A DNA stretch of 64,000 bases from Staphylococcus schleiferi (GCF_900458895.1 NZ_LR962863.1:1364001-1428000); one strand, 5' to 3'. Shown: positions 31,636 to 42,165, numbered from the stretch's first letter. Numbers and translations: made by a program. The notes: generated by a model from the letters alone, not told the origin.

Positions 31636-32928
31636 ATGAAAACAACGATTAAAGAAGCAAAAAATAAGATTGGCCAAGAAGTAACAATAGGCGCTTGGTT
31701 AGCAAACAAGCGTTCAAGCGGTAAAATTGCATTTCTTCAGTTACGTGACGGCACAGGCTTTATGCAAGGTGTTGTAGTAAAAGCAGAAGTAGATGAAGAA
31801 ACATTTCAACTTGCAAAATCTATAACACAAGAGTCTTCACTTTATGTAACAGGTGAAATTACTGAAGATCAACGTTCAGATTTAGGTTATGAAATGCAAG
31901 TGAAAAAAATTGAAGTTATCCATGATGCTCATGATTATCCTATTACACCTAAAAATCACGGCACAGAATTTTTAATGGATCACCGTCATTTATGGTTACG
32001 TTCTAAAAAACAACACGCTGTGATGAAAATTCGTAATGAAATTATTCGAGCAACATATGAATTTTTCAATAATAACGGCTTTACAAAAATTGACCCACCA
32101 ATTTTAACTGCGAGTGCACCAGAAGGGACAAGCGAATTATTTCATACAAAATACTTTGATGAAGATGCGTTTTTATCACAAAGTGGACAACTTTATATGG
32201 AAGCTGCAGCGATGGCGCATGGTAAAGTGTTCTCATTTGGGCCAACATTTAGAGCTGAAAAATCTAAAACAAGAAGACATTTAATTGAGTTTTGGATGAT
32301 TGAACCTGAAATGGCATTTACAACACACCAAGAGAGTTTAGAAGTGCAAGAAGCTTATGTTGCTTTTATCGTCAAATCAGTACTCGAAAATTGTAAAATC
32401 GAATTAAAAGCACTTGGTCGTGATACTTCTAAATTAGAAAAAGTTCAAACGCCATTCCCACGTATTTCTTATGATGATGCGATTAAATTTTTACATGAAG
32501 AAGGTTTTAACGACATTGAGTGGGGCGATGATTTCGGTGCGCCACACGAAACAGCTATCGCAAATCATTATGATTTACCCGTATTTATCGTTAACTATCC
32601 AACTAAAATCAAACCATTTTATATGCAACCGAACCCTGAAAATGAAGAGACTGTCCTTTGCGCTGATTTAATCGCTCCAGAAGGCTACGGTGAAATCATT
32701 GGTGGTTCTGAACGTATCAATGATATTGATTTATTAGAAGCACGCATTGAAGCGCACCATCTCGATGCCGAAAGCTATCAATATTATCTTGATTTACGTA
32801 AATATGGTAGTGTGCCACATAGTGGTTTTGGTCTTGGTCTTGAACGTACTGTGGCATGGATTTCAGGAGTAGAACATGTTCGTGAAACTTCACCATTCCC
32901 ACGTTTATTAAACCGTTTATATCCTTAA
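31636..32928 (+). CDS. asnS: Asparaginyl-tRNA synthetase
   Basis: Class IIb aminoacyl-tRNA synthetase charging tRNA-Asn. The 430-residue protein has an N-terminal OB-fold anticodon-binding domain ([23 protein letters not shown] near residues 19-40). The catalytic core shows the motif 2 region [22 protein letters not shown] near 213-234 and motif 3 [12 protein letters not shown] near 395. ATG 31636 is preferred over 31630 on SD spacing (AGGAG at 31624). A TG-extended -10 (TAAAAT, 31599-31604) precedes it. No T-box leader was seen. Confidence 0.97.
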   Translation: MKTTIKEAKNKIGQEVTIGAWLANKRSSGKIAFLQLRDGTGFMQGVVVKAEVDEETFQLAKSITQESSLYVTGEITEDQRSDLGYEMQVKKIEVIHDAHDYPITPKNHGTEFLMDHRHLWLRSKKQHAVMKIRNEIIRATYEFFNNNGFTKIDPPILTASAPEGTSELFHTKYFDEDAFLSQSGQLYMEAAAMAHGKVFSFGPTFRAEKSKTRRHLIEFWMIEPEMAFTTHQESLEVQEAYVAFIVKSVLENCKIELKALGRDTSKLEKVQTPFPRISYDDAIKFLHEEGFNDIEWGDDFGAPHETAIANHYDLPVFIVNYPTKIKPFYMQPNPENEETVLCADLIAPEGYGEIIGGSERINDIDLLEARIEAHHLDAESYQYYLDLRKYGSVPHSGFGLGLERTVAWISGVEHVRETSPFPRLLNRLYP

Positions 32929-32953
32929 TTAACAATCGAATTGAAGTTGGGCG

Positions 32954-33102
32954 CACATGGATGAATTCAACGATCAGTTGTCTTGCATGATAAGTCAGTA
33001 CGTTATTTTCACTTATCATCCCCATGTGATAAAGGTCTCAACCTCGTTCGGGGTGAGATGATGAAACCTGTTTTTGAGAGGTTTCTCACTCACTCTTTTT
33101 TT
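32954..33102 (+). ncRNA. Highly structured asnS-dnaD intergenic RNA ending in a terminator
   Basis: A nested fold is visible. CACATGG (32954-32960) pairs with CCATGTG (33022-33028), enclosing CAAC-GTTG and a perfect 9-bp hairpin ATGATAAGT (32987-32995) with ACTTATCAT (33011-33019). A stem TCTCAACC with GGGTGAGA follows at about 33036-33058. A terminator comes last, GAAACCT with AGGTTTC (33063-33083) and T7. It may be only the 3' UTR of asnS, or a separate small RNA. Identity unknown. Confidence 0.35.
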
Positions 33103-33162
33103 ATCGCTCATGTTTGATAGATCAGTGCGGACTTCATTTAAATATAGTGAGGGGGAAATGGT

Positions 33163-33861
33163 ATGAATGCACGTGAACTTCAAATTAGACCTGTTGTGAT
33201 TCGATATGAACTCCTTGAGCATTATCATGACTTAGGTTTGAATGAGAATGACTTAGTGATACTCCTTAAAATTTTGCATGCTTACGAGCACTCGAATGAA
33301 CAACCTTCTATAGATACGTTAAAAAAAGGGACAACTATGAAAGCGTTCGAAGTGACAACCATCATTCAAAAGCTCATTCAGCTCGGTTTGTTAGAAATGA
33401 GAGTTGAGAAAAACGCAGAAGGTAAATTCACTGAATATATCAACTTAGAAGGGTTCTATGAACAATTTTCGCAAGTATTATCACAAGTTGAACAAACAAC
33501 GCAATCTACATCTCAAGCAGAGGCTTTTAAACAATTGTTTCATCGCATAGAAACTGAATTCGGACGTCCGTTATCGCCTTTAGAAATAGAACATATTAAT
33601 CAATGGCTAGATGTTGATCACTATGACATTAAAATTATTGATGCTGCACTGAACGAGGCCCTTGCACATCAGAAGACATCATTAAAGTACGTAGATAGAA
33701 TTTTATTAAATTGGCAAAAAAATAATGTGACTACCGTAGAAGATACGCAACCGATTCGTGCAAAATTTAAAAAGCAATCTCAATCTCAACAACCTGTTAA
33801 AAAAATAGAAAACCTTCCAAAATTTAATTGGTTGAAAGGAGAGAATCCTTTTGATAAGTAA
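33163..33861 (+). CDS. dnaD: DNA replication initiation protein DnaD
   Basis: Primosomal protein that remodels DNA and helps load the replicative helicase with DnaB and DnaI. The 232-residue protein has an N-terminal winged-helix domain (residues 1-95) and a C-terminal DnaD domain with ETEFGRPLSPLEIEHINQWL near 127-146 and the YVDRILLNW motif near 182. The tail is basic and Gln-rich, as in other DnaD proteins. GAGGGGG precedes ATG 33163. nth starts inside its last codons. Confidence 0.94.
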   Translation: MNARELQIRPVVIRYELLEHYHDLGLNENDLVILLKILHAYEHSNEQPSIDTLKKGTTMKAFEVTTIIQKLIQLGLLEMRVEKNAEGKFTEYINLEGFYEQFSQVLSQVEQTTQSTSQAEAFKQLFHRIETEFGRPLSPLEIEHINQWLDVDHYDIKIIDAALNEALAHQKTSLKYVDRILLNWQKNNVTTVEDTQPIRAKFKKQSQSQQPVKKIENLPKFNWLKGENPFDK

Positions 33862-34519
33862 AAAGAAAGCACTTGAAATGATTGATGTGATTGATCAAAT
33901 GTTTCCCAATGCAGAGTGCGAGTTAGTTCATGATAATCCTTTCGAGTTGACCATTGCGGTTCTATTATCAGCGCAATGTACAGATAATACCGTCAATAAA
34001 GTTACGCATTCATTATTTCAAAAATATCATACTCCAGAAGATTATTTAGCTGTTGATTTAGAGGAATTACAACAAGATATTCGTTCGATTGGACTTTATC
34101 GAAACAAAGCAAAAAATATACAAAAATTAAGTCGATCTTTACTTGATCAATTCGATGGGGAAGTTCCACATACACTTGCTGAACTAGAAAGTCTTGCTGG
34201 AGTCGGTCACAAAACGGCAAACGTAGTGATGAGTGTCGCATTTGGTGAACCTGCACTTGCAGTAGATACGCATGTTGAACGCGTATCTAAACGTTTAGGC
34301 ATTTGTAGATGGAAAGATAATGTAACTGAAGTTGAACGCCGATTAACGTCAATCATTCCAAAAGAACGCTGGACAAAGAGCCACCACCAACTTATCTTCT
34401 TCGGTCGCTATCATTGTCTAGCTAAAAAACCGAAATGTGGTGTTTGTCCATTATTTGATGATTGTCGAGAAGGTCAAAAGCGTTATCGTGCATCACTTAA
34501 AGCAGCAGGAGGGCACTAG
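33851..34519 (+). CDS. nth: Endonuclease III
   Basis: A base-excision repair DNA glycosylase/AP lyase for oxidised pyrimidines. The 222-residue protein has the helix-hairpin-helix LESLAGVGHKTANVVMSVAFG with the catalytic Lys near residue 121 and the Asp in VDTHVERVS near 139. The C-terminal 4Fe-4S cysteines C-x6-C-x2-C-x5-C (KPKCGVCPLFDDC preceded by YHC) are present. The start is TTG 33851, overlapping dnaD, with AAAGGAG 7 nt upstream. The dnaD-nth order is standard in Firmicutes. Confidence 0.96.
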   Translation: MISKKKALEMIDVIDQMFPNAECELVHDNPFELTIAVLLSAQCTDNTVNKVTHSLFQKYHTPEDYLAVDLEELQQDIRSIGLYRNKAKNIQKLSRSLLDQFDGEVPHTLAELESLAGVGHKTANVVMSVAFGEPALAVDTHVERVSKRLGICRWKDNVTEVERRLTSIIPKERWTKSHHQLIFFGRYHCLAKKPKCGVCPLFDDCREGQKRYRASLKAAGGH

Positions 34520-34522
34520 TTG

Positions 34523-34855
34523 ATGGAACAATTAAATCAAATGACTACTTTAGAAAAAGAATTAGATCAATTCGCCAAAAGTCGTCAAATTGGCAGTGTA
34601 CAGGCCAAACCATTACTTAATCAATATTACTCATTGTTAATGGACTATTTTTACGCAATTAACCAAGTCGAACCTACTTCATTAGCACAACTTGATTTGG
34701 ATACACTCACAATCGTTCCGTTTAATATTGTTGATCGACTTGCATATATTGAAGAAAGAAAGCATCACTATATGGGCTACCAACAAATGAAAACACTCAA
34801 ATCAGAACTGATTAAAATGTATGCCGCTTATCGTGCGCGACATCACATTGAATGA
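34523..34855 (+). CDS. YpoC-like protein of unknown function
   Basis: A 110-residue, probably helical cytoplasmic protein. It occupies the place of ypoC after nth in bacilli and staphylococci; I see no catalytic motif. It may start at ATG 34523 or at the TTG three bases before; GGAGGG lies at 34509-34514. The start follows the nth stop directly, so it is translated from the dnaD-nth message. It is convergent with pbp2. Confidence 0.75.
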   Translation: MEQLNQMTTLEKELDQFAKSRQIGSVQAKPLLNQYYSLLMDYFYAINQVEPTSLAQLDLDTLTIVPFNIVDRLAYIEERKHHYMGYQQMKTLKSELIKMYAAYRARHHIE

Positions 34856-34903
34856 CTCTTCTTCATCTTCATACAATGATTTCAAACATCAATCAAAGAC
34901 AAA

Positions 34904-34946
34904 AAATATCCCAGTTTTCTCGCATTGAGTAAACTGGGATATTTGT
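34904..34946. terminator. Bidirectional terminator between ypoC and pbp2
   Basis: A perfect 14-bp stem (34904-34917 with 34931-34944), A-rich to the left and T-rich to the right, lies between two convergent genes and can stop both transcripts. Confidence 0.85.
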
Positions 34947-34951
34947 ATGAT

Positions 34952-37168
34952 TTATCGGTTAAAAAGATGACCGAAAAAACCACCATTATTATTTGAGTTA
35001 TTGTTACCTTGTTGTTGTGGACGGTTACCGTTATTCAAATTCTGACTTTCATTGTTGCTATCACTTGATCCAGATGTCGAATTGGAGTTAGAACCTCCGC
35101 TTGACTCTGTAAAGTTACTTGTTGTATGGCCATCCGGTGATTTTGATACATATAAACTTTTACCGCTACCACTTACAGAATCAGGGCGTTTGAAATCTTC
35201 ACCATCGTGTGGACTAATTTCACTCATGACATCTTTAAATAGAAGTTGAGGATATTTTTGTTCACTACTACCGACGAATGAGTTTTCACCATATTGCTTA
35301 ACTTTGTCAAAGCCCATCCATACTGACATTGTGTATTTAGGTGAGAAACCTGTAATCCAGACGTCTTTAGCGGCTGAGTCAGGTAAGTTATATTGTTGAT
35401 ACGCTTCTTGACCATATGTGCCTGTACCTGTTTTAGCTGCCATGTGGACACCTGAAACACTGTTACCATAAGCTGAACCATAAGCTTCAAACGTACCTTT
35501 TAAAATTTCAGTTATCATATAAGCCGTATAATCACTCATCGCTTTATGACTTGTATGATCAAATTCAACTGTATCGCCATTTGCCTCTACAACTTTCTTA
35601 ATAGAGTGTGCTTTATTATAAGTTCCTCCATTAGCAAATGAAGCATAAGCTGAAGCGAGTTGCGTAGGTGAGAATTCAGAAGATGAACCACCTAGAACTT
35701 CAGATGGACCAATATTTGAATTTTCATATTCGAGTCCTACTTTTTTCGCAAAATCAGTTGGTGCTTTACTTCCTGCTTGTTCTTTTACTTGTTGCCAAGT
35801 TTTTAAAGCTGGAATGTTAAAACTTTGACGTAATGCATCATAAATCGAAACTGTACCGTGACTCTTCTGATCATAGTTTCGGAATGTACCACCGTCAATG
35901 TTGTACGACTGCTCATCTTGGATAGAATGGTTTGTCGCCCATTGTAATTTTTCGATAGCTGGACCATAAGCTAAGAATGGTTTCAATGTAGAGCCTGTAG
36001 GGTGTGCGTCAGTCGCTTGGTTACGCTGAACAACATCTTTATAATCTCTACCACCAGAAATAGCTGCAAGGGCACCTGTTTTACTGTCTACAATTGTTGA
36101 ACCGACGAGCTGATCATCATTTTTATAATAGCCGCCATTATCAATATGACTTTGTAAAGAATTTTGAGCATCTTTATCCATATACGTATAAATCTTAATA
36201 CCGCTATTTAATAAATCTGCTAAATTTTCATTTTTAAATTCAGGGTTACCCATTAATTCCTGCTTCACAAAATTGACGTAAGAATTGTATTGTTGTGAAT
36301 CATCATCCGGTTTAACTTGACGCTCTTCAGCTGAACGTTTAACTAAGTTCGCTGTAATTGGCGTATCTTGTGCTTCTTTCTTTTGCTTTTCAGTAATACG
36401 GTGGTGATAAGCCATTAAATAAAGCACTGTGTCTTTACGTTTTTCAGCTTCTTTAGGATGATCGTACACATTGTATGTGTTTGGAACTTGTGGCAAACCA
36501 GCAAGATAAGCAGATTCTGCTAAATTAAGATCTTTCAAGTCTTTATTGAAATAGTATTTTGCTGCGGCTTTAACGCCATAAACACCATCAGAATAATAAA
36601 TTTTATTCAAGTACATTTGGAAGATCTCATCTTTAGAGTATTCTTGCTCAAGACGATAAGATAAATATGCTTCTTGCGCTTTACGTTCGATAGATTTTTG
36701 GTCAGTCAAAAATGTTCGTTTAACAACTTGTTGCGTTAAAGTTGAAGCACCTTGTGAACCAAAACCACCAGATACATTTTTAAGTACAGCGCCGAACAGA
36801 CGTTTATAGTCTATCGCACCATGATCATAAAAACGGTTATCTTCAGTAGCAAGTACAGCATCTTTCATCGTATCTGGAACATCTTTTAAATCAACATGTT
36901 CACGTCTTGCACCATTATCAAGCGTCTTGACTAAATCGCCATCTTTATCATAAATTTTCGCCGGACTCGGATCTTGTAATTTTGATTCGTTAAAAGCTGG
37001 AGCTTTCCACGCATAGTAAGCAAAAAGCAAAACAGCTAATAACGCTAAAATGACAAATGCTAGAACTAAAAAGCTCAGCACCTTAATAATCGTACGCTTA
37101 ATATTTTTATTCTTTTTTTGACCGGACTTCTTGTTGGCGTGACTAGAAGTCCCTTTCTTTTCCGTCAT
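34952..37168 (-). CDS. pbp2: Penicillin-binding protein 2 (bifunctional class A PBP)
   Basis: Peptidoglycan glycosyltransferase/transpeptidase, 738 residues. It has a basic cytoplasmic N-terminus, one membrane anchor near residues 29-52, and a GT51 domain with [18 protein letters not shown] near 107 and QGASTLTQQ near 139. The transpeptidase domain has the SxxK motif GSTLKPF near 393, an SFN-type motif and KTGTG near 580. The last 65 residues are Ser/Asn/Gly-rich and likely disordered. It overlaps the recU stop by 4 nt (recU-pbp2 operon). Closest recalled match is S. aureus PBP2. Confidence 0.95.
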   Translation of the reverse strand: MTEKKGTSSHANKKSGQKKNKNIKRTIIKVLSFLVLAFVILALLAVLLFAYYAWKAPAFNESKLQDPSPAKIYDKDGDLVKTLDNGARREHVDLKDVPDTMKDAVLATEDNRFYDHGAIDYKRLFGAVLKNVSGGFGSQGASTLTQQVVKRTFLTDQKSIERKAQEAYLSYRLEQEYSKDEIFQMYLNKIYYSDGVYGVKAAAKYYFNKDLKDLNLAESAYLAGLPQVPNTYNVYDHPKEAEKRKDTVLYLMAYHHRITEKQKKEAQDTPITANLVKRSAEERQVKPDDDSQQYNSYVNFVKQELMGNPEFKNENLADLLNSGIKIYTYMDKDAQNSLQSHIDNGGYYKNDDQLVGSTIVDSKTGALAAISGGRDYKDVVQRNQATDAHPTGSTLKPFLAYGPAIEKLQWATNHSIQDEQSYNIDGGTFRNYDQKSHGTVSIYDALRQSFNIPALKTWQQVKEQAGSKAPTDFAKKVGLEYENSNIGPSEVLGGSSSEFSPTQLASAYASFANGGTYNKAHSIKKVVEANGDTVEFDHTSHKAMSDYTAYMITEILKGTFEAYGSAYGNSVSGVHMAAKTGTGTYGQEAYQQYNLPDSAAKDVWITGFSPKYTMSVWMGFDKVKQYGENSFVGSSEQKYPQLLFKDVMSEISPHDGEDFKRPDSVSGSGKSLYVSKSPDGHTTSNFTESSGGSNSNSTSGSSDSNNESQNLNNGNRPQQQGNNNSNNNGGFFGHLFNR

Positions 37169-37791
37169 AATCGGTCCTCACTTTCATCTAATATCAACTT
37201 ATCAACTGCATTGAGGTAATCTAATCTGGGTTGATACTGATAAGGAATATAGTAACCATTTTCTTGAATTTCTTCAACCTTAATTGATTTTTTTCCATTT
37301 TTTATGTAACGCTCCCAAAATGGAATAAATCGCTTAAACGGTAAAAGATAGACTTCATCGATTCCTTTAAAACGAAATAACAAAAATGCAATACCGCCAT
37401 GCGCCACAACTTGCTCCATATGTTTCACTTGATGTTCATGAATGTTTTGTAATGGAAAGGACGTTTTATTTTTTGTTTCTTTCGCTTCAAAGTCGATATA
37501 AAAGCCTTTATAAACACCATTATAGTCAGTGGTTGAAGGCGTTCTAAAATAAGCCTCTTTTATTACAGCTTGACTCCGCTTAGGATAATCGACTTGAACA
37601 ATTTGCACAGGTGTCGGTTTCTTGTGTATCACAGCTTTATTCGTTCTCAAATAGAACTGATTAGAACGTTCAATGTCATTTTCTAATGTCATCCCACGGC
37701 CACCGTATTTTATTTTACTAGAACTATGACGCACAGGGCTTCCGTCTTGAGTCCGACTTGGTTTGAAAGGCTTACCATTTGGATAATTCAT
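37165..37791 (-). CDS. recU: Holliday junction resolvase RecU
   Basis: A 208-residue nuclease that cleaves Holliday junctions and aids chromosome segregation. It has the conserved [17 protein letters not shown] region (residues 31-47), the nuclease core [23 protein letters not shown] near 97-120, and HEHQVKHM. Length and motifs are typical. The start is taken at ATG 37791 after TAGGTGA; the frame is open upstream to 37857 but lacks an SD there. The stop overlaps the pbp2 start, coupling repair and wall-synthesis genes as in other Firmicutes. Confidence 0.94.
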   Translation of the reverse strand: MNYPNGKPFKPSRTQDGSPVRHSSSKIKYGGRGMTLENDIERSNQFYLRTNKAVIHKKPTPVQIVQVDYPKRSQAVIKEAYFRTPSTTDYNGVYKGFYIDFEAKETKNKTSFPLQNIHEHQVKHMEQVVAHGGIAFLLFRFKGIDEVYLLPFKRFIPFWERYIKNGKKSIKVEEIQENGYYIPYQYQPRLDYLNAVDKLILDESEDRL

Positions 37792-37988
37792 TTTTTCACC
37801 TACAGTCCATGTTTGCTGTCCTATTAAACATGATAGGATAGGCGTTTTATAAATCAAAAAAACGATTCATAAACTGTCATTATTGTAACATAGATAGGTC
37901 TTGACCGTTACCCCTAAACATATCTGGTTAAAACTTTGAATTTGAATATGATAAAATCGAAGTAATCTAACATGAGGTGATACCACTT

Positions 37989-38330
37989 ATGCAATCTGCA
38001 ATCGAAAAACTTCTTGATGACTTGAACCATATCTCTTTGCGTTATCAACAGGCTAGGGAAGGGCACCCATTTGAATTTTACGAAGACATTGCACCTTTTG
38101 TTGCACAAGTCGATCAAGATGTAGCATCTTTAAATTTGTATGAGAATCAAATTCAAGATCTTCCATATTTTAATCGTCAAAAATTTGTGCGTATGCAATC
38201 ACTTATTTCAGAGCTTGCTATCAGCTGTCACCAATCCACAACAAGTAAAAAAATATTTATAGATCGATTTAAAGCGGTTCAACACGACTTGAATTATCTC
38301 ATTCAAAACGGGGGTCATAAAGATGTATAA
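37989..38330 (+). CDS. DUF1798 (YppE-like) protein
   Basis: A 113-residue soluble helical protein resembling the YppE/DUF1798 family, which sits divergently from recU in related genomes. No catalytic residues are recognisable. ATG 37989 is chosen because GAGGTGAT lies 7 nt upstream; GTG 37977 is within the SD. It overlaps the following ypsA-type gene by 8 nt, so the two are probably co-translated. Function unknown. Confidence 0.8.
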   Translation: MQSAIEKLLDDLNHISLRYQQAREGHPFEFYEDIAPFVAQVDQDVASLNLYENQIQDLPYFNRQKFVRMQSLISELAISCHQSTTSKKIFIDRFKAVQHDLNYLIQNGGHKDV

Positions 38331-38880
38331 AACGATGTATATTACAGGTTATAAATCATATGAACTTCAAATCTTTGATTCCCAAGCGAAAGAAGTGACC
38401 TATTTAAAAAAATTTATTACTCAAAAACTCATTCAATACATTGAAGAGGGGCTTGAATGGGTATTAATACAAGGACAGTTGGGAATTGAAATGTGGGCTG
38501 CAGAATGTGTCATTGAACTTAAAAAGGAATACCCAGAGTTGAAACTCGGTGTCATTACGCCTTTTTTAGATCATAGCTCTAAATGGAATGAGGCTAACCA
38601 ATTACAGTACCAACAAATCATAGCAGAGAGCGACTATGTTAATAGTATTTACCAATCTGCTTATCAAGGCCCTTTTCAATTTCAAGCTGCAGATCAATTT
38701 ATGTTGGACCATACGGATGTCACAGTCTTAATTTATGATGATGAACAAGAGGCAAGCCCTAAGTTCTTCAAACAGAAGTTAGTTGATTTTGTTGAAAAAA
38801 CAAACTATACTTGTGATATTGTGACGTTTGACGAAATTATGAGCTTTATCAATGATTTACAATGGTCAGAAGAAATTTAA
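38323..38880 (+). CDS. ypsA: YpsA / DUF1273 SLOG-domain protein
   Basis: A 185-residue Rossmann-like SLOG protein. It has the N-terminal [13 protein letters not shown] and the central [14 protein letters not shown] (near residues 47-61) typical of the YpsA family. YpsA has been reported to affect cell division with GpsB in Firmicutes; its ligand is thought to be a nucleotide-like molecule. It is located directly before gpsB, which agrees. SD GGGGGTC overlaps the end of the preceding gene. Confidence 0.88.
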   Translation: MYKTMYITGYKSYELQIFDSQAKEVTYLKKFITQKLIQYIEEGLEWVLIQGQLGIEMWAAECVIELKKEYPELKLGVITPFLDHSSKWNEANQLQYQQIIAESDYVNSIYQSAYQGPFQFQAADQFMLDHTDVTVLIYDDEQEASPKFFKQKLVDFVEKTNYTCDIVTFDEIMSFINDLQWSEEI

Positions 38881-38899
38881 ATCAAATGAGGTGGAACAA

Positions 38900-39235
38900 A
38901 TGTCAGATGTTTCGTTAAAGCTTTCAGCAAAAGACATTTATGAAAAAGATTTTGAAAAAACGATGGTACGTGGGTACAGACCAGAAGAGGTTGATGCATT
39001 TTTAGACGATATCATCGCTGATTATCAAAAAATGGCAGACCTAAATAATGAAGTGATTAAATTATCAGAAGAAAATCACAAGCTGAAAAAAGAAATTGAA
39101 GATCTACGTATTCGTGTTGCTTCAAGTAGACCTCAAGATAATAAGAGTTTCGCTAACCAAAGTTCAACTCAAAGCAATAACGTAGACATATTAAAACGTA
39201 TTTCTAATTTAGAAAAAGCGGTCTTTGGAAAATAG
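38900..39235 (+). CDS. gpsB: Cell-cycle protein GpsB
   Basis: A small DivIVA-like coiled-coil adaptor of 111 residues that coordinates peptidoglycan synthesis and division. The DivIVA N-terminal domain is clear: [33 protein letters not shown] (residues 6-38). A coiled coil follows (residues 45-72), then a linker and a short C-terminal helix [17 protein letters not shown] 38900 follows GAGGTGG; the longer frame from 38852 would overlap ypsA. The pbp2-ypsA-gpsB neighbourhood fits its role. Confidence 0.95.
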   Translation: MSDVSLKLSAKDIYEKDFEKTMVRGYRPEEVDAFLDDIIADYQKMADLNNEVIKLSEENHKLKKEIEDLRIRVASSRPQDNKSFANQSSTQSNNVDILKRISNLEKAVFGK

Positions 39236-39238
39236 TCA

Positions 39239-39266
39239 TTGCTTTTGAGATTAAAAATGCTATAAT
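39239..39266 (+). promoter_or_regulatory. rnpB promoter
   Basis: TTGCTT (39239-39244), a 16-nt spacer, then TGC-TATAAT (39261-39266), an extended -10, a few bases before the predicted RNase P RNA 5' end. Confidence 0.7.
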
Positions 39267-39270
39267 TTTT

Positions 39271-39671
39271 AAGGATATTTCGTGTAATCGCTATATGGTT
39301 TACATATAGAGGAAAGTCCATGCTCACACAGTCTGAGATGACTGTAGTGTTCGTGCTTGATGAAACAATAAGTCAAGGCAATATCAATGATATTGACGGC
39401 AATGAACTAACCTAAGTCATTAGATATGGTTATATTAGTTTGAAAGTGCCACAGTGACGTAGCTTTATTAGAAATAATAAAGGTGGAACGCGGTAAACCC
39501 CTCGAGTGAGCAATCCAAATTTGGTAGGAGCACTTGTCTAACGAAATTCAACGTATAGACGAGGAAAGGTAATATCCCTTTCAGACAGATGATTACAACT
39601 GGCGTACCAGTGCTGCTAGTGCACGTAATGAGTACAATAGTACAGAACATGGCTTATAGAAATATCTCAAC
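39271..39671 (+). ncRNA. rnpB: RNase P RNA (bacterial type B)
   Basis: The catalytic RNA that matures tRNA 5' ends. Diagnostic blocks are visible: GAGGAAAGTCCATGCTCAC near 39310, TAGTGTTCGTGC, GAAAGTGCCACAGTGACG, GTGGAACGCGGTAAACCCCTCGAG and the final ACATGGCTTATAG. The P1 helix pairs GGATATTTC at the 5' end with GAAATATCTC at the 3' end, defining limits to within a few bases. The type B layout is that of Bacillus and Staphylococcus. It has its own promoter and lies after gpsB. Confidence 0.95.
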
Positions 39672-39677
39672 TAGTTC

Positions 39678-39710
39678 GGGCTGGGACATCGAGTTCCAGC
39701 CCTTCATTTA
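39678..39710 (+). terminator. Terminator after rnpB
   Basis: GGGCTGGGAC pairs with GTTCCAGCCC (39678-39702), followed by TTCATTTAT. The 39711-40081 gap holds three more hairpins (GCGTCC/GGACGC 39883-39914, TGACTT/AAGTCA about 39959-39985, CCTTCC/GGAAGG about 40004-40027) and no convincing gene. Confidence 0.65.
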
Positions 39711-40081
39711 TGCAAAAAATAAATGAAGCAGCTTAATCGTGTGTTAAAATAAAATTGTGTTAAAAAATTCACTGAAAATATTTTTTCAATGGTTTACAAA
39801 ATAATAGTTAAAAATCAATCGCATCCCTAAAAGTGACGATTAAATTTTTAAAATTTTTAACTTGCTGAGTTGGAGAAGGAAAGCGTCCAAAAAATTAGAG
39901 GTTTTATAGGACGCGTCTTGCCATGAATCATAATGTTATTTCAGAAATTAAGGACCCTTGACTTAATCACGTATACATGTAAGTCAGTTTCTTTACAATT
40001 CTAGCCTTCCTTACATGCCGGGGAAGGACTTGATATTTTATAGGCAGTTTAATTCCAAATATGTATGTTAGGAGAATGATT

Positions 40082-41209
40082 GTGTATCAATTATTAGCAG
40101 TATGTCCAATGGGGCTTGAATCGATTGTTGCCAAAGAAGTACAAGAGTTAGGATACGAAACGCGCGTTGAAAATGGACGCATTTACTTTCAAGGTGATGC
40201 ATCTGCATTAATTAAAGCCAATCTATGGTTGCGTACAGCAGATCGTGTCAAATTAATTATCGGTCAGTTTGAAGCAAAAACTTTTGACGATTTATTTGAA
40301 CAAACTAAAAATCTTCCTTGGGAAAACTATATTTCTGAAAATGGACAGTTTCCAGTACAAGGTCGTAGCTTAAAATCGACGTTACATAGCGTACCAGATG
40401 TCCAAGCCATTACTAAAAAAGCAATTGTAGAAAGACTTAAAAAAGCATACGAAGTGTCAGGCTGGTTAGACGAAAGCGGCGCGAAATATCCTGTAGAAGT
40501 CAATATTTTAAAAGACCGTGTTCTTTTAACAATTGATACATCTGGTTCTGGACTTAACAAACGCGGTTATCGACTCGCTCAAGGTGAAGCGCCGATTAAA
40601 GAAACGTTAGCCGCGAGTTTAGTTAAACTTGCAAACTGGAAAGGCGATACACCATTAATCGACCCATTTTGTGGTTCTGGAACTATCGCAATAGAAGCTT
40701 GTTTAATCGCCCAAAATATTGCACCTGGCTTTAATCGCTCATTTGTTTCAGAACAGTGGGATATAATTCCTGATGGACTCTTTGATCAACTGAGAGATGA
40801 AGCAGATCAACAGGCTGATTATGATAAAGAAATAGAAATCTATGCTTCAGATATTGACCCTAAAATGGTTGAAATCGCAAAACGAAATGCTGATGAAGTA
40901 GGGGTTGGCGATATCATCAAATTTGAAGTTAAAGACGTCAACACTTTAACAATAGCGCATGAAGGGCCAATCGGGCTAATAGGGAACCCGCCTTATGGTG
41001 AACGTATTGGTGACCGCGATGAAGTAGAAGCTATGTATCGCTATTTAGGTACATTATTGCATCAAAATCCTCAACTTTCACTGTATATTATGACAAGCCA
41101 TAAAGCATTCGAACATTTAGTTAATCGTAAAGCAACAAAACGACGTAAACTTTTTAATGGCTATATCGAAACGACTTATTATCAATATTGGGCAAATAAA
41201 AGTGAATAA
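40082..41209 (+). CDS. RNA methyltransferase with THUMP domain (RlmL/YpsC-type)
   Basis: A 375-residue SAM-dependent methyltransferase predicted to modify 23S rRNA guanine. It has an N-terminal THUMP region (residues 1-155), then the SAM-binding DPFCGSGTIAIEACLIA near 192-208 and the catalytic NPPYGERIGD near 301-310. The start is GTG 40082 with GGAG 7 nt upstream; the upstream ATGs at 40061 and 40076 are too close to the SD, and the family N-terminus YQLLAVCPMGLESIV begins right after. It may be annotated as rlmL; target position not proven. Confidence 0.88.
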   Translation: MYQLLAVCPMGLESIVAKEVQELGYETRVENGRIYFQGDASALIKANLWLRTADRVKLIIGQFEAKTFDDLFEQTKNLPWENYISENGQFPVQGRSLKSTLHSVPDVQAITKKAIVERLKKAYEVSGWLDESGAKYPVEVNILKDRVLLTIDTSGSGLNKRGYRLAQGEAPIKETLAASLVKLANWKGDTPLIDPFCGSGTIAIEACLIAQNIAPGFNRSFVSEQWDIIPDGLFDQLRDEADQQADYDKEIEIYASDIDPKMVEIAKRNADEVGVGDIIKFEVKDVNTLTIAHEGPIGLIGNPPYGERIGDRDEVEAMYRYLGTLLHQNPQLSLYIMTSHKAFEHLVNRKATKRRKLFNGYIETTYYQYWANKSE

Positions 41210-41247
41210 GCAATTCATGAAAACTTTTTTAGAAAAGAGGGACTGAT

Positions 41248-42165
41248 TTGTATCAAGATCAGGCGTTTAAACGTGGGATTTTTTATTCAGTAATATCTTA
41301 TGTCATGTGGGGAACACTCCCACTCTATTGGACATTAATTCGTGGGATAGATGCGACTGAAACGTTAATGTTTCGTATTGTATTATCACTCATATTTATG
41401 GTTATTTTAATTCCGTTAATAGGCCAACAAAAGCAAGTCTATCAAGATTTTTCAAATTTAATAGCTAAACCACTCAAACTTTTTATCATTATATTAGCGG
41501 GATACGTTGTAGCAGTGAACTGGGGGACATTCATCTTTGCAGTTAACTCTGGTTATGTGCTACAAACAAGTTTAGGTTATTACATTAATCCGCTAGTCAG
41601 TATTTTACTGGCAATGATCTTTTTTAAAGAACGTTTTAATCGTTTAGAGTGGCTTGCAATTCTCTTTGCTGCTATAGGTGTCGTTTATATGACAATCAAA
41701 GTAGGGGAATTTCCAGTCATTTCTTTACTTTTAGCTTTTTCATTCGGCATATACGGCCTGCTCAAAAAATTAGTGCCTATGCCTGCAGTAAGTAGTATTA
41801 CGATTGAGTCATTAGCAACTGCACCAATGGCGTTGATCTATCTCATATATCTTGGACAAACGTCAGGGTTAAGTGTCGGAATCAATATGTCATCATTTTG
41901 GCTCCTTTTTTCAGGCGCAGTAACCGCGATACCGCTTCTTGCTTTTTCAGAGGGCGCGATTCGTATTCCACTATCACTTATGGGTTTTATTCAATATATT
42001 GGGCCGACACTTATTTTTATACTGGGTATTTTTGTATTTAAAGAGCCATTTAATATGGATCAGTTTATCACATTCTGTTTTATTTGGACTGGCATTCTCA
42101 TTTATGTCATTTCCCAACTCCTTAAAATGAAACGTCGTCCAAAACCGCTTGAATTTCAAGAATAG
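41248..42165 (+). CDS. rarD: RarD-type EamA/DMT transporter
   Basis: A 305-residue membrane protein with about ten hydrophobic helices in two EamA repeats, the drug/metabolite transporter fold. The N-terminal GIFYSVISYVMWGTLPLYW and the middle VNWGTFIFAVNSGYVLQTSLGYYINPL match the RarD (chloramphenicol-sensitive) group. The substrate is unknown despite the family name, and resistance should not be inferred. The start is TTG 41248 after AAGAGGGA. Confidence 0.85.
   Translation: MYQDQAFKRGIFYSVISYVMWGTLPLYWTLIRGIDATETLMFRIVLSLIFMVILIPLIGQQKQVYQDFSNLIAKPLKLFIIILAGYVVAVNWGTFIFAVNSGYVLQTSLGYYINPLVSILLAMIFFKERFNRLEWLAILFAAIGVVYMTIKVGEFPVISLLLAFSFGIYGLLKKLVPMPAVSSITIESLATAPMALIYLIYLGQTSGLSVGINMSSFWLLFSGAVTAIPLLAFSEGAIRIPLSLMGFIQYIGPTLIFILGIFVFKEPFNMDQFITFCFIWTGILIYVISQLLKMKRRPKPLEFQE

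Noticed and set aside
35052..35249. Plus-strand frame opposite pbp2 (and similar antisense frames elsewhere)
   Set aside because: Codons mirror the real gene, no SD, no family resemblance.
39762..39776. AATTCACTGAAAATA as a CodY box
   Set aside because: Three mismatches to the 15-nt consensus in AT-rich DNA; too weak to call.
41248..42165. Drug-resistance efflux role for RarD
   Set aside because: The family name does not prove drug export and no resistance context is present.
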